In this document: piece by piece, positions 36,854 through 48,271 of the stretch
Layout of the letters: each line of letters opens with the position of its first letter
Numbering within the stretch: the first letter of the stretch is position 1
Notes under the pieces: generated by a model
Told to the model about the DNA's origin: nothing
Seen by the model: only the letters and a program-made list of their open reading frames with translations
Databases searched by the model: none
Source: Dipteronia dyeriana
Taxonomy: Eukaryota > Streptophyta > Magnoliopsida > Sapindales > Sapindaceae
NCBI GenBank assembly: GCA_032871835.1
Contig: CM065297.1
Coordinates: forward strand, 61,243,253 to 61,307,252
DNA length: 64,000 bases
Direction: 5' to 3'
Translations under genes and position numbers: made by a program

Positions 36854-38690
36854 GCCCTAGCAGACTTTGTAGTCAAATTTTCAACCCTCTCAGACGAAGG
36901 TATCTCGATAACACTGGGTTTGGCTCCTGTGAAGCTTTCGGAGGATAAAAATTGGGCGGAAGGCTATGAAGCCTAGATTCTTTACATTGATGGAGCATCT
37001 GAACAAGCAAGGGGAGGAGCCGGTATAGTCCTAATTGACCCTGAATGGATGAAATGCTGCCACTATTTTAGATTCGAATTTAAAGTAACCAATAATAAAG
37101 CAGAGTTTGAAGCTCTTATAGTTGGAATGAAGGTTGCCATTGAGCTGGGGGCTGATTATTTGCATGTCAAGAGTGACTCGTTGCTCATCGTCAACCAGGT
37201 TACAGGACTCAACCAAGCCAAGGGTGACAACATGGTTGCCTATCTAAAGCTGGTCCAACAACTAAGGGAATGGGTCAAAGGGTTCCAAATTGAGCAGATA
37301 CCTTGTCAGCAAAACCAACGGGTGGACGTTTTAGCAAAGATAGCCACGAACAGGGGTCAAGCCATACCTAGGGGAGTACCCCTCTATGTGATCTACCGGT
37401 CTAGCATAATTGTAGGAAAAGAAATATGCCCTGTTGAGCGGCTACCTTGTTGGGTTTACCCGATACTTGTCTACCTCTAAGAAGGAAATCTTCGTGAAGA
37501 TCCTAACAAAGCCTGAAAAATCAAGAGGTCGTCTGTCAGGTATTGCCTAATAGATGGATACCTCTACAGGAGGGGCAAATCCCTTCCTTTGCTTCGATGT
37601 CTGCATCCGGACGATACTGGTTGGCCGTTATGAGAGGTCCATTATGGGGACTATGGGAATCACATTCGTGGGAAGGCTTTAGCATATCAAGTACTTCGCA
37701 TGGGGTATTACTAGCCAACCATTTACCAAGATACGAAGATGTTTGTGCAATCCTGTGAATCGTGCCAGAGGACCTCTAACATGAGCCACCTACCACTAGA
37801 ATGGTTGTTGTCAATCAGTTCACCATACCCATTTTCCACGTGGGGGGTCGACCTGATCGGTCTGCTTCCAATCACTCATAGACAGACTAAGCACGCTACC
37901 GTTGCAATTGATTATTTCACAAGATGGGTTGAAGCAATACCTCTCTCCCAGATTTCAGAAAAGAATACAACCAATTTCATCAAAACAGACGCGGTTTACA
38001 GGTTCGGAACTTTGCTAATCGTAATAGCCGATATAGGCAAGCAGTTTGACAATGCCTGATTCAAGGATTTCTGTGAAGGCTTGGGAATCAACCTCAGGCT
38101 CACTTCAGTAGCTCACCCTCAGACTAATGTGTTGGTCGAATCCACCAACAAAACCATCAAGAAGTTGTTAAAGATGAAATTACAATAGAAGAAAGGCAAG
38201 TGGGTCGAGGAGCTTCCCGATGTTCTCTAGGCATATCAAACCGTGAAGAGAACAGCTACCAGAGAAACACCCTACTTTTTGGCAGTCGGGGTCAAAACGG
38301 TCCTTCCCATCGAGCATAAATTGACTTCTTTTTGGGTACAACACTTTGAACTAGAGAGCAACAAGATCAAGCTCCGAGCTAGTGCAGACCTTCTATAAGA
38401 GAAACAAGATCGGGTAGTTGAGAAAGTAGTAGTTTACCAGAGCAAGATCTCTAGGTATTTCAACAGAAAGGTGAGAGCTAGAAGCTTCAAGGAATGGGAC
38501 TTGGTTCTCAAGAAAGTGACCTACAATACCCGGATAAGGTCGGATGGAGTCCTAAAACCCATTGAGTGGGGCCGTACTTGGCGAAGGTAGTGGTTCGTAA
38601 TAGGGTATACAAATTTGAAGACATGAATGGTCGACCCATCGACCACACCTGGAATTCTAAGCATTTAAGGAAGTTCTATCCCTAGACAGT
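36684..38690 (+). pseudogene. pol: G2 pol: RNase H and integrase (right of C1, broken)
   Basis: The frame continues from 26672 with TQFDLKYKSQT and ALADFVVKFS (end of the RT-RNase H joint). A second, archaeal-like RNase H follows at 37049-37400 (TNNKAEFEALIVGMKVA, VKSDSLLIVNQV, QQNQRVDVLAKIA). Integrase follows with CESCQR (about 37750), FSTWGVDLIG (about 37835), IDYFTRWVEA (about 37910), AHPQTNVLVESTNKTI (about 38110) and a C-terminal WDLVL region near 38500, ending HLRKFYP near 38685. A second RNase H of this kind is typical of the Tat/Ogre/Retand gypsy lineage. There are many stops and small indels. Confidence 0.82.
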
Positions 38691-38823
38691 GGACTTTTTG
38701 GCAGACTACCTTCATCTATGTTTTAATAAGTTCTCCATCTTGAACATCAATAAAGTATTCTATTTTCTCCATCTTCAGTTATACTCTCCACCAATAAATT
38801 CGCCAATATCGCCATGAACCAAG

Positions 38824-39353
38824 GAAAGCTAGATAGCTACGTTAATGCCTTAGCCTGGCACCATCCCCCGCCAAGAATGGTCTGTGTGTAAGAGCATAAT
38901 TACCCTCCAGATCTCGAAACCAGGATAGCTAGATAACCTTCTTGATGCTTTGGCCGGGCTACCACCCCTAAAAAGGGTTTGTGTATAAGAACATAGTTGC
39001 CATCCAGATCTCAAGACCAAGATAGCTAGATAGCTTTCCTGATGCCTTGGTCGAGCTACCACCCCCAAGAAGAGTCTGAGTGTAAGAGCATAGTTTCTAT
39101 CCAGATCTAGAGACTAGGATAGCTAGACAGCCTTCTTAATGCTTTGGACGGGCTACCACCCCCAAGAAGGGTCTGAGTGTAAGAGCATAGTTGTCATCCA
39201 GATATCTAGACCAGAATAGCTAGATAGCCTTCCGAATGCCTAGGTCGAGCTACCACCCCTAAGAAGGGTCTGAGTGTAAAAACAAAGTTGCCATCCAAAT
39301 CTCGAGACCATGATAGCTAGATAGCCTTCCTAATGCCTTGGTCGGGCTACCCT
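38824..39353 (+). repeat. 97-bp tandem array in the 3' region of G2
   Basis: Copies start at about 38824, 38924, 39021, 39118, 39215 and 39312, spaced 97 bp apart after the first (100 bp). The last is partial. Units share gatagctagatagcc, ttggtcgggctaccaccccc, aagaagggtctgagtgtaag and gccatccagatct phrases and differ at about 10% of sites. Tandem arrays between pol and 3' LTR are known for Tat/Ogre-type elements and can seed satellites. Reading frames in it are not genes. Confidence 0.92.
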
Positions 39354-39407
39354 CTATCATGTGGGAATCAAACCTAGATACGTATAAGCCCGCCAAACTA
39401 AGGTTTC

Positions 39408-39857
39408 TGTAAAATCCTCATTTGTTGATTGGCTTTTTTCATGAACAAACCACATTTTTGGGGTTTATGAAAGGGTAGCTTAGACTCTTAAGACCTCAAG
39501 AGGAGAATCACCAAAGGTAAAATTCTTGTGCTTACTTGCTTTGAAGAGATAGTCGCACACACTCATAAATTCATGCATAACTCTTATTCACATATGTTGT
39601 GTGTTTATACTTGTGTGCATTTTGGTTTAAATGACTCTTGTTGATATATTTGCATCTTGTAATTAAAGTTTTATGTCATGTTAGGCATTAGTATATGATG
39701 CATCTTTATCTCTCTAGGACTTGTTGAAAATGTGTGTTTGAGTGTTGAAAAAGTGGGCAGTGCGCTAGTGGTGTGCTACTCGACTAGCGCAGCCTCACCA
39801 GCGCAACATTCCAGTGGATCGTCACTTGTCATGCGCCACTGAACTGCGCCATTCCAC
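39408..39857 (+). repeat. Fragment of an element A-type LTR, opposite orientation to A
   Basis: It starts at the LTR terminus (tgtaaaatcctcatttgttg) and runs collinear with the complement of 1423 down to about 960. This includes gtgtttgagtgttgaaa and the first part of the GC-rich dyad cluster (gcgctagtggtgtgctactcg). It stops abruptly at about 39857. The intact terminus directly follows G2 sequence, so a copia insertion in G2 followed by deletion is likely. Confidence 0.82.
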
Positions 39858-39969
39858 CATTGCCTCTTTCCCTGTTATATCCCTTACCGACTTGTGAATC
39901 TCAATCATCACAATCACCCATATATCTAAAGGATGCCCATGTTTAAGGTAGTAAAGGAAAGTGGCTACC

Positions 39970-40720
39970 TCATAAGCCACTGTAGTACGATGTCTGCATG
40001 GCCTTAAAGAATGGGAAATGAAGATATGCTAGAAATCCATTTCCATTAGCAACCTCTTCTGCTTAATCGGGTTAGACCTGGAGTTCCAAGACTCCATCGG
40101 ATGAGCTACCAAATTGTTGGCCAGGTCAATGTTAATTATGGAGAAAATTTCAAAATGAGGAACCCCCTTAAACATGGTAATCGTGTGTGGAAGTTCAGTC
40201 TTGTAATGCCTGTTAATGTCCCCAGAGTTTATGTGGACTTCCCTACCACAAACCAAACCGGAATCCCCAAATTGTAGGTCCTCTCAATTACCCCCGCAAA
40301 AAATTCCTTAACTATCTAAGGGCAATACTTTGTAGGCCTCTAAATAAAGATGCCCCAACCTTGAGCTTCAACCATCCTAGGAATCGGAGTCTCATGCAAT
40401 TCGATCAAGTTGATTCCCCTTTCAAGTATGAATTTCTTTCCATTGAATTCACTATCCTGACTGGAAAATCTTGGTTTTCTGCACAAGGTGGAATCTGTCT
40501 TTTTCCTTTGTCTTGGCCCTTTCTCGGCCTTTCCACATGGCTGGAATCCCCGGTCTCAGTTCTACTGGAATCTACCCTAGAAGTCTGCTTGGTTCTAGCC
40601 TTATCTCACCTTAAAATAACAACTGTGTCGCTTCAATTCGGACTACTCAACAACTCTGCCTTGCCTCATAACCCAGGTAATCCGATACACAACGGATAAC
40701 ACAATCCACCACCACAATCA
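39970..40720 (-). pseudogene. Putative plant transposon protein / envelope-like ORF (broken)
   Basis: Reading the minus strand across two stops and a frameshift gives blocks of the 'putative plant transposon protein' domain: FNGKKFILERGINLIELHE (about 40450-40395), VEAQGWGIF near 40360, IVKEFFAGVIERTYN near 40290 and GREVHINSGDINRHYK at about 40245-40195. The function of this family is unknown. Related proteins are often annotated as envelope-like ORFs of Athila/Calypso elements. Here it lies downstream of G3a pol on the same strand, beyond an LTR-like segment. I cannot decide whether it belongs to G3 or to a separate element. Confidence 0.45.
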
Positions 40721-41635
40721 CAAGTATGCAAATTCATTCAATTCAAACATTTAACACATACTAATCCCGAAATTTTTCCCCAATTATGCCGTAATTCAAC
40801 TAAATTCAACCAATTTCACTCACAACTCTTCCAAAGACATGAAATCAATACACTATAAAATTCAATATACTTCACAAACCAAAGCCCACCCTTCAATTCA
40901 CACAATATACTAGCAATTTTATCACCCCAAAACAATCCAATATTACCCCCAAATCAACCCTAGATATGTAAGAGATAATAGAACTAGGATTTGGGACTAA
41001 CAAGGGCCAATAACAATTGAAAAGAAGAAAAAATTACCGATTGCGTGGGTTAGAAGTCTTCGATGTCGCGTGGAGGGAGAAGAAGTTGCGGTTGGGTTTG
41101 AAAATTTTGGTGAGGAACTGCCCTTAACCGAACAGTTCATTTTATACTTAGTGCTTGTCATGGTCGACATGTCGTGGTCTTCCATGACGGAAACCCAGAC
41201 TGCAACACACAGTCTCTTCGTCTTGACCCCTAGTTTCTGGTGTCGCGGTTGTGCAACCCCGTGACAGTTGGGGTGACATGTCGAGCGACAGAAACCCCTA
41301 GAATTTGTCACGTAGTTGTGTCACAGTCTTCCATGATGAAAACAAGACCGTAACACAGCACCTCTTCGCTCGTTTCATTACCGTGTATGTGCATCAGCGA
41401 CACACCATTAACACCTTAGACGACATCAACTTCCTAATTTTGTCACGTGGAAAGGTCACGGTAGTCCATGACCACGACAGACCTAGAAAATTCCCCCTTA
41501 ATGCATTTAAGTGTTCCAAAGTGCCTAATCTGCACATATACTCAACAACAAACATATCAAAGGCATTTGCTTGAAACAATATTGTTCGAGAAAGCTTAAT
41601 GGAGTTACTAGACTTGTATGCAAAATGTAAAATCA
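40721..41635 (-). repeat. LTR-like segment next to G3a, probable 3' LTR
   Basis: On the minus strand a purine tract (AGGTTTGGGGG, about 41635-41650) is followed by TGATTTTAC, a plausible LTR start. Then comes a cluster of degenerate cttccatgac/gtcacg phrases (about 41155-41510), a TATA-like TATAAAATG (41138-41150), a C/T-rich leader and a splice-donor-like CGGTAATT near 41035. No second copy is in the window, so the left end is uncertain. Reading frames in it look like shadows. Confidence 0.45.
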
Positions 41636-41819
41636 CCCCCAAACCTATGTTTTTCCACACCTTGCACTATCAACACAATTAATCTTTTAAAAATTAAGGT
41701 GTGGATCAACTTAGACTCGGGAGTGAAGTAAAGTCACTACCATTCACAATTATTACCTAAACTTAAAATTTATTTGAAAAGAAGGTACCTAGGTGGGTTA
41801 CCTCCCACCAAGCGCACTA

Positions 41820-44478
41820 TTTAATGTCTAGGCAAGACGTGGTGAGAGTATTACGGCTCTAGGAGCTCTATCTCTTCCAACCAAGCAAGGTTCCCTAATT
41901 TCTTCACATAAGGTTTCACCGTTTGCCCGATGACGATGAACTTTTCCCCATTCTTCTTATCTTCCACTTCCACTGCCCAATATAAGAATACTTGAGTCAA
42001 CCGGAATGGTCCAAACCATCTAGACTCCAATTTTCCGTAAAACAACCTGAGGTGGGATTTGAACAAGAGGACTAACATTCCTGGGTGAAGATTCTTGTGG
42101 ACTATCATCTAGTCATGGATCCGCTTGGTCTTCTCCTTGTATAGCCTTGAGCTTTCATAAGCCTCTAATCGGAATTCCTCAACTCATTTAGTTTCAACTT
42201 TCTTTCTTCACTGACCTTGTCATAGTCGCCATTCAACTTCTGAACTGTCCAAAAGGCCTGATGCTCAAGTTCCACAGGAAGATGGCATGCATTCACAAAG
42301 ACCAACCTATATGGGCTTATCCTAATAGGTATCTTGAAAGCTGTCCTATATGCCCACAAGGCGTCATCTAACTTGGAAGCCCAATCTTTTCTAGTTGAGT
42401 TGACCGCCTTCTCAAGGATATTCTTTATTTGCCTATTGCTAACCTGGACTTTGCCCGATGTTTGTGGGTGGTAGGGAGTGGATATCTTATGCCTCACACC
42501 GTATTTCTTCATAAGGGCAACAAATGACTTGTTGCAAAATTGTGTTCCCCCATCACTAAGTATAGCCTTAGGAGTCCCAAATCTAGCAAATATGGCCTCC
42601 TTCACAAACTTTACCACAGTTTTTCCATCGTTGGTTCTTGTGGCCGGTGCTTCTACCCCTTTAGACACACATAATCAACCACAACAAGGATGTAGCTAAA
42701 TCCATAAGAGGGTGGGAATGGTCCCATGAAAGCGATGCCCCATACATCAAAAAACTCGACAACCATGGAACTTGTTAGTGGCATCTCATTCCTCTTTCCA
42801 ATGTTCCCCTTTCGTTGACATCTATCACACGTCGAGCAAAATCAGACTGCATCTTTCATCAACGATTCCCATTAAAGACCAAATTGCAAGACCTTCAAAG
42901 CTGTCTTCCGGGCTCCACCCTAAAATGTAGCTCATGGAAAAACCGAAGTACATCCCCTTGTTCAGCTTCAGGTACACATCTCCTAATAACTGCATCGGGA
43001 CAATGTGTATATAAGAACATATCATCCCAAAAGAACCTTCTAGCCCGAAATATATTCCATCCTTAGGAAGTCAACTCTGCAGGAATTACTCCACTAAACA
43101 AAAAGTTCACTATATCGGCAAACCAAGGCTCTGTATCCGACATTCCATAATTGCTCATCCGGGAAGTCTTCTCTTAATGGCAATTCATCCGCTTCTTCCA
43201 GTTTTTCCTGCACAATTCTACTCAAATGGTTGGCTACCACGTTCTCCACGCCCTTCTTATTTCGTATATCCAAATTGAACTCTTGTAATAACAGGATCCA
43301 CTGAATCAACCTTGGCTTGGCATCCTTTTTCTGAAGAAGATACCTAAGGGCTGCATGATCTGAGAACACCACTACCTTGGCTCCCACCAAATATGCTCTG
43401 AACTTCTCTAAGGTAAAACCACTGCTAAAAGCTCATTTTCAGTTGTTGATTAGTTAAGTTGGGCATCGTTTATGGTTCTAGAGGCATAATAGATGACATG
43501 TGGGACCTTATCCACTTGTTGCCCCAAAACTACCTCGATAGAATAATCAAAAGCATCACATATTAGCTCAAAGGGCAACTCCCAATTCGGAGGCATCATA
43601 ATATGTGCCGTTGTCAAAGCATCCTTCTAGGTATTTAACGCATGCAAGCACTCCTTGCTCATCTCGAATTCTATTTCTTTTTAGAGGAGTGCGCACAAAG
43701 GTCTTGTTATTTTTGAAAAGTCTTGAATGAACCTTCGGTAGAACCCTATATGCCCAAGGAAAGACCTCACTTCCTTCACAGATTTTAGAGGTTGTAAACT
43801 TCAGATTACTTCCACCTTTGCCTTATCAACCTCAACTCCTCTCTTGCTTATCACATGCCCAAGAACTATTCCTTGTTGTACCATGAAATGGCACTTCTCC
43901 CAGTTTAAAACCAAGTTGTTCTCCTCACATCTCTATAGGACCATGGCTAAGTACTTTAAACAAATCTCAAAGGAACCTCCAAATACGGAGAAATCATCCA
44001 TAAAACCTCAATGATCTCCTCTACCATATCTGAAAATATAGACATCATGCATCTCTAAAAGGTGTCTGGAGCATTACAAAGACCGAAAGGCATTCGTCTG
44101 TAGGCAAATGTTCCAAATAGACATGTGAAAGTGGACTTCTTCTGATCTTCTGGTGCTACGGCGATCTGATTATATCCCATGTAGCCATCAAGGAAACAAT
44201 AATGACTATGCCCTGTTAATGGCTCCAACATCTGATCAATGAATGGAAGAGGGAAATTGTCCTTCCTAGTAGCTGAGTTCAACTTCCTGTAATCAATACA
44301 CACTCTCCATCCTGTCTGAAGTCTCTGAGGAATCTACTCATCTTGCTCATTTCCAGCCACTGTTATACTCGATTTCTTAGGAACTACATGGATATGATTG
44401 ACCCACTTACTGTCTGATATCGGATATATGATTCCCACCTTTAGAAGCTTAAGTACCTTCTTCTTCACAACTTCCGAA
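41820..44478 (-). pseudogene. pol: G3a pol: reverse transcriptase, RNase H, integrase (broken)
   Basis: Reading the minus strand: RT (44055-44303: CIDYRKLNSATRKDNFPLPF, FLDGYMGYNQIAVAPEDQKK, MPFGLCNAP), RNase H (43094-43390: VVFSDHAALRYLL, GVENVVANHLSRI, FPDEQLW), integrase core (42165-42668: [30 protein letters not shown]) and C-terminal domain (41851-42108). The catalytic Glu of integrase is replaced by Gln (KVQV for QVEV). The RT palm around 43950-44050 is frameshifted. The upstream end is cut at about 44478, where integrase sequence of G3b begins. The lineage looks Athila-like. Confidence 0.82.
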
Positions 44479-44613
44479 AGACAAACCTATATGGGCTTAT
44501 CCAAATAGGTGTCTTGAGAGCTGTCCTATATGCCCACAAGGCGTCATCTAACTTGGAAGCCCAATCTTTTCTAATTGAGTTGACCGTCTTCTCAAGGATA
44601 TTCTTTATTTGCC

Positions 44614-46136
44614 TGAAAATACCATAGAAAGTGTGTCTCTATTACCTAGAGGGGTGGTGAATATGTTTTAATTCGTAGATTACCAATTTTGCAAATTAAT
44701 CAAAATTAACAAATCTACCCCATTCTACTTAAATGCTCAAATAAATATCAACAAACATAAAATACAAACAACACGGAAGATATATGTGGAAACCCTCCAA
44801 ATGGGAAAAACCACGGGCTATTTAGAGCGCCACCCTTGATCCTCAAAATCCACTATTGAGTAAAAGTTTACAACCTAGGTTGACCTCCCGTCTAACCCTC
44901 CAGTTACTAACCCTTTCACTCTACCCAGCTGGCCTTAATAGTGATTTTGGATCCCTAGCCTTGTGCACTAACCACTTAGCCACAAGCAAACACAACAATG
45001 AAGAGATAATGACAACCTAAGTGAATATGCAAGAATATTCAATATGCAAAAATGCTAGGTCAAGACATTCATGCTTATCTAGGATTAATGATGACAATTA
45101 AAAACAAATCCTAGATATCAATGTTCTAAATGCAATGGCAAGAAGAATTAGCTAGGAGGCTAAAATTGTAGTAAATGCTAGCTATCACAAATTAATGCAT
45201 CTCAACCAATAATCAACACACAAGCATGTCATAAAAGCAATTAAACAACCAAGCAAGCAATTAATATGCAATAAAGACTAAAACCCTAGGTATACATGTC
45301 TTAGAAATTAAAACATAAAGTTTAGAACATGTAGAGAATACCTAGTCATGAACACATAAGAAATCCATGCTTGAAAGATACTTGATGTTTTGGATTTTAA
45401 GGATGGTTGAGTAAAAATGCCTTCTTGGAGCTTCTCTCTCTAAAGAACAAAATCTCTCACTTAAAAATAGGTTTGGAAGCTCTCTAAAATGAATTGGGAA
45501 GAAGATGGTGGATATATATGAAGCCCAATTGAAACTGCATCATTTTCGACAAAAACGCATCAAAAACACGTCAGGACCGCTAGCTGTACCGCGGTCCAGG
45601 TAAGTGTCCAGACCGTGGCACAGAGAGCAGTGTATCGTCTGGACAACGCTGCTCTGAAGGCCGCTGTGCATGCAGCGTGCACAGACCGCGGTCTGAACAT
45701 CATGCATCCTCTGTGAAACTCCACTTGGGAGGCCAAGGCATAGGCAACACGCACAGACCGTGGTAGACACAGCATGCACCCTCTGTCAAACACCGCTGTT
45801 CAGGCCACGGTGGGGGCACTGCAGGTAGAGAGGTTTAGACCGCGGTAAAGAGGAAAAAAATCCTCTTTCTAAGACACAAACATACATTCACACTCAAATA
45901 AAAATAGGACACACAAAGCACACAAAAAGATAAATAAGCATGCAAGCAAGATAATTAAAATAGAATGCATGAGTGTAAGTGTGTGCACTAAATCTCTTCA
46001 ATGAAGTTAAGCAAGTGATTTTACTTTTGATGTTTGAGAAGGGACTTGAGCAATGAAGACCTAAACTACCTTTACATATTGTTCCCAAAATGTGGTTGTC
46101 AACGAAATAAGCCAATCTAAAACCGAGGAACTTACA
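44614..46136 (-). repeat. 3' LTR of element B
   Basis: A minus-strand TATA-like stretch is at 45513-45519. Immediately upstream (45565-45845 on the plus strand) is a GC-rich cluster with repeated accgcggtc dyads, including a perfect 14-bp palindrome at 45682-45695 (cagaccgcggtctg). Reading frames of 77-79 codons through this cluster are artefacts of the repeats. Confidence 0.9.
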
Positions 46137-46402
46137 ATCTCCCCCTTTGGCTATTTCGTGACAAAACCACTCACTCACAAGGTATCCTCACAACAATAAA
46201 CAAGAGGCCAACAAAAGAAAACATTCTATATTACAAGAGATACCTAAAGCTAAATCTTAAAATCTTTCATCTCTTGAAGAATGATCATCCCTGCAAAAAA
46301 AAGAACTATACTTTCCAAGACAAGTGTATGAGAGGGATCAAGAAAAAATAAACAAATGCAATCAACAATGCACAAAACAAATTCTCCCCCTAAATAGGTC
46401 CA

Positions 46403-46609
46403 ACTAGACTTAGGCTTGGGAACTTCTACACCATCGTCGATGATCATTGTTGGAGGAGTATAACCGTCTTCAATAGCCATCCAAGCACGGTCATCTATTT
46501 GGCAAAGATAGGCTTCCATCTTGCCCTTCCAAGTAGCGTAACTTACCCCATTGAGCAGAGGGGGTCTTGTGCTTGAGGCTCCCTCATGACTATTTCCGTT
46601 TCCACTCAT
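46403..46609 (-). pseudogene. gag: gag N-terminal fragment of element B
   Basis: It starts at the ATG at 46609 (MSGNGNSHEGASSTRPPLLN) and continues with WKGKMEAYLCQIDDRAW to VPKPKSSW. It is then joined by a deletion to 3' internal sequence near 46403. It aligns with the first ~70 residues of the element A gag. An upstream in-frame ATG at 46702 lies near the primer site and is unlikely to be the start. Confidence 0.85.
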
Positions 46610-46750
46610 TGTGTTTGAGGGTAATGAATGATATGAAGATACAAATGAAATGCAACACACTAAAATGCAAAAAACCAAAAAGGCACAGGGTAAAACACAC
46701 ACAATGCACAGATCACCTAAGTATATTTAGGCACCGGCTCTGATACCAAT

Positions 46751-48271
46751 TGAAAATACCCTAGAAAGTGTGTGTCTATTACCTAGGGGGGGTGAATAGG
46801 TTTTAATTCGATAGATTACCAATTTTGCTTATTAATCAAAATTAACAATTCTGCCCCATTCTACTTAAATGCTCAAATAAATGCCAACAAACATAAAACA
46901 CAAACAACACGGAAGATATATGTGGAAACCCTTCAAAAGGGAAAAACCATGAACTATTTAGAGCGCCACCCTTGATCCTCAAAATCCACTATTGAGTAAA
47001 AATTTTAAACCTAGGTTGACCTCCCGTCTAACCCTCCAGTTACTAACCCTTTCACTCTACCCAGCAGGCCTTAATAGTGATTTTGGATCCCTAGCCTTGT
47101 GCACTAACCACTTAGCCACAAGAAAAAACAACAATGAAGAGATAATGACAACCTAAGTGAATATGCAAGAATATTCAATATGCAAAAATGCTAGGTCAAG
47201 ACATTCATGATTATCTAGGATTAATGATGACAATTAAAAACAAATCCTAGATATCAATGTTCTAAATGCAAAGGCAAGAAGAATTAGCTAGGAGGGTAAA
47301 ATCGTCCTAAATGCTAGCTATCACAAATTAATGCATCTCAACCAACAATCAACACACAAGCATGTCATAAAAGCAATTAAACAACCAAGCAAGCAATTAA
47401 TATGCAATAAAGACTAAAACCCTAGGTATACATGTCTTAGAAATGAAAACATAAAGTTTAGAACATGTAGAGAATACCTAGTCATGAACACATAAGAAAT
47501 CCATGCTTGAAAGATGCTTGATGTTTTGGATTTTAAGGATGGTTGAGTAAAAATGCCTTCTTGGAGCTTCTCTCTTTAAGGAACAAAATCTCTCACTTCA
47601 AAATAGGTTTGGATGCTCTCTAAAACGAATTGGGAAGAAGATGGTGGATATATATGAAGCCCAATTGAAACTGCATCGTTTTCGATAAAAACGCATCAAA
47701 AACGCGTCAGGACCGCTGGCTGTACCGCAGTCCAGGCAAGTGTCCAGACCGCGGCACAGAGAGCGGTGCATCGTTTGGACAATGGCGCTCTGAAGGCCGC
47801 TGTGCATGCAGCGTGCACAGACTGCGGTCTGGACAGCAAGCATCCTCTGTGAAACTCTGCTTTAGAGGCTGCGGCGTAGGCAACATGCACAGACCGCGGT
47901 AGACACAATGTGCATCCTTTGTCAAACACCGTTGTGCAGGCCGCGGTGGGGGTACTGCACGTAGAGCGGTCTACACTGCGGTAAAAAGGAAAAAATACTC
48001 TTTCTAAGCCACAAACATACATTCACACTCAAATAAAAATAGAACACACAAGGCACGAAAAAAGATAAATAAGGATGCAAGCAAGATAATTAAAATAGAA
48101 TGCATGAATGTGAGTGTGTGCACTAAATCTCTTCAATGAAGTTAAGCAAGTGATTTTTCCTTTGATGTTGTAGAAGGGACTTGAGCAATGAAGACCTAAA
48201 CTACCCTTACATATTATTCCCAAAATGTGGTTGTCAACGAAATAAGCCAATAAAAAACCGAGGAACTTACA
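46751..48271 (-). repeat. 5' LTR of element B
   Basis: This is the near-twin of the 3' LTR, differing by a few percent. The GC-rich dyad cluster is at about 47705-47990, upstream of the minus-strand TATA-like stretch near 47648-47656. Several CCGCGG cores are shared between copies while neighbouring bases vary. Confidence 0.9.

Larger units (their letters stand above)
44614..48271 (-). mobile_element. Element B: complete, gene-poor Sirevirus-like LTR element
   Basis: LTRs of 1523 bp (44614-46136) and 1521 bp (46751-48271) flank only 614 bp. Exact 5-bp duplications, ttgcc, lie at 44609-44613 and 48272-48276, inside the G3b integrase sequence. On the minus strand: 5' LTR, Met-tRNA primer site TGGTATCAGAG (46738-46748), the first ~68 codons of gag, a purine block near 46385, the main polypurine tract (46137-46148) and 3' LTR. 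LTR ends and tract are shared with element A, so A and B are sister families. It depends wholly on proteins made elsewhere. Confidence 0.93.

Noticed and set aside
38824..39353. CRISPR array
   Set aside because: Whole 97-bp units repeat without unique spacers, the DNA is plant, and the position fits a Tat-type 3' array.
45540..45793. Cys-rich frames in the element B LTRs (also 47598-48022)
   Set aside because: They arise from repeated GC-rich dyads, differ between the two LTR copies and lie upstream of the LTR TATA box on the minus strand.
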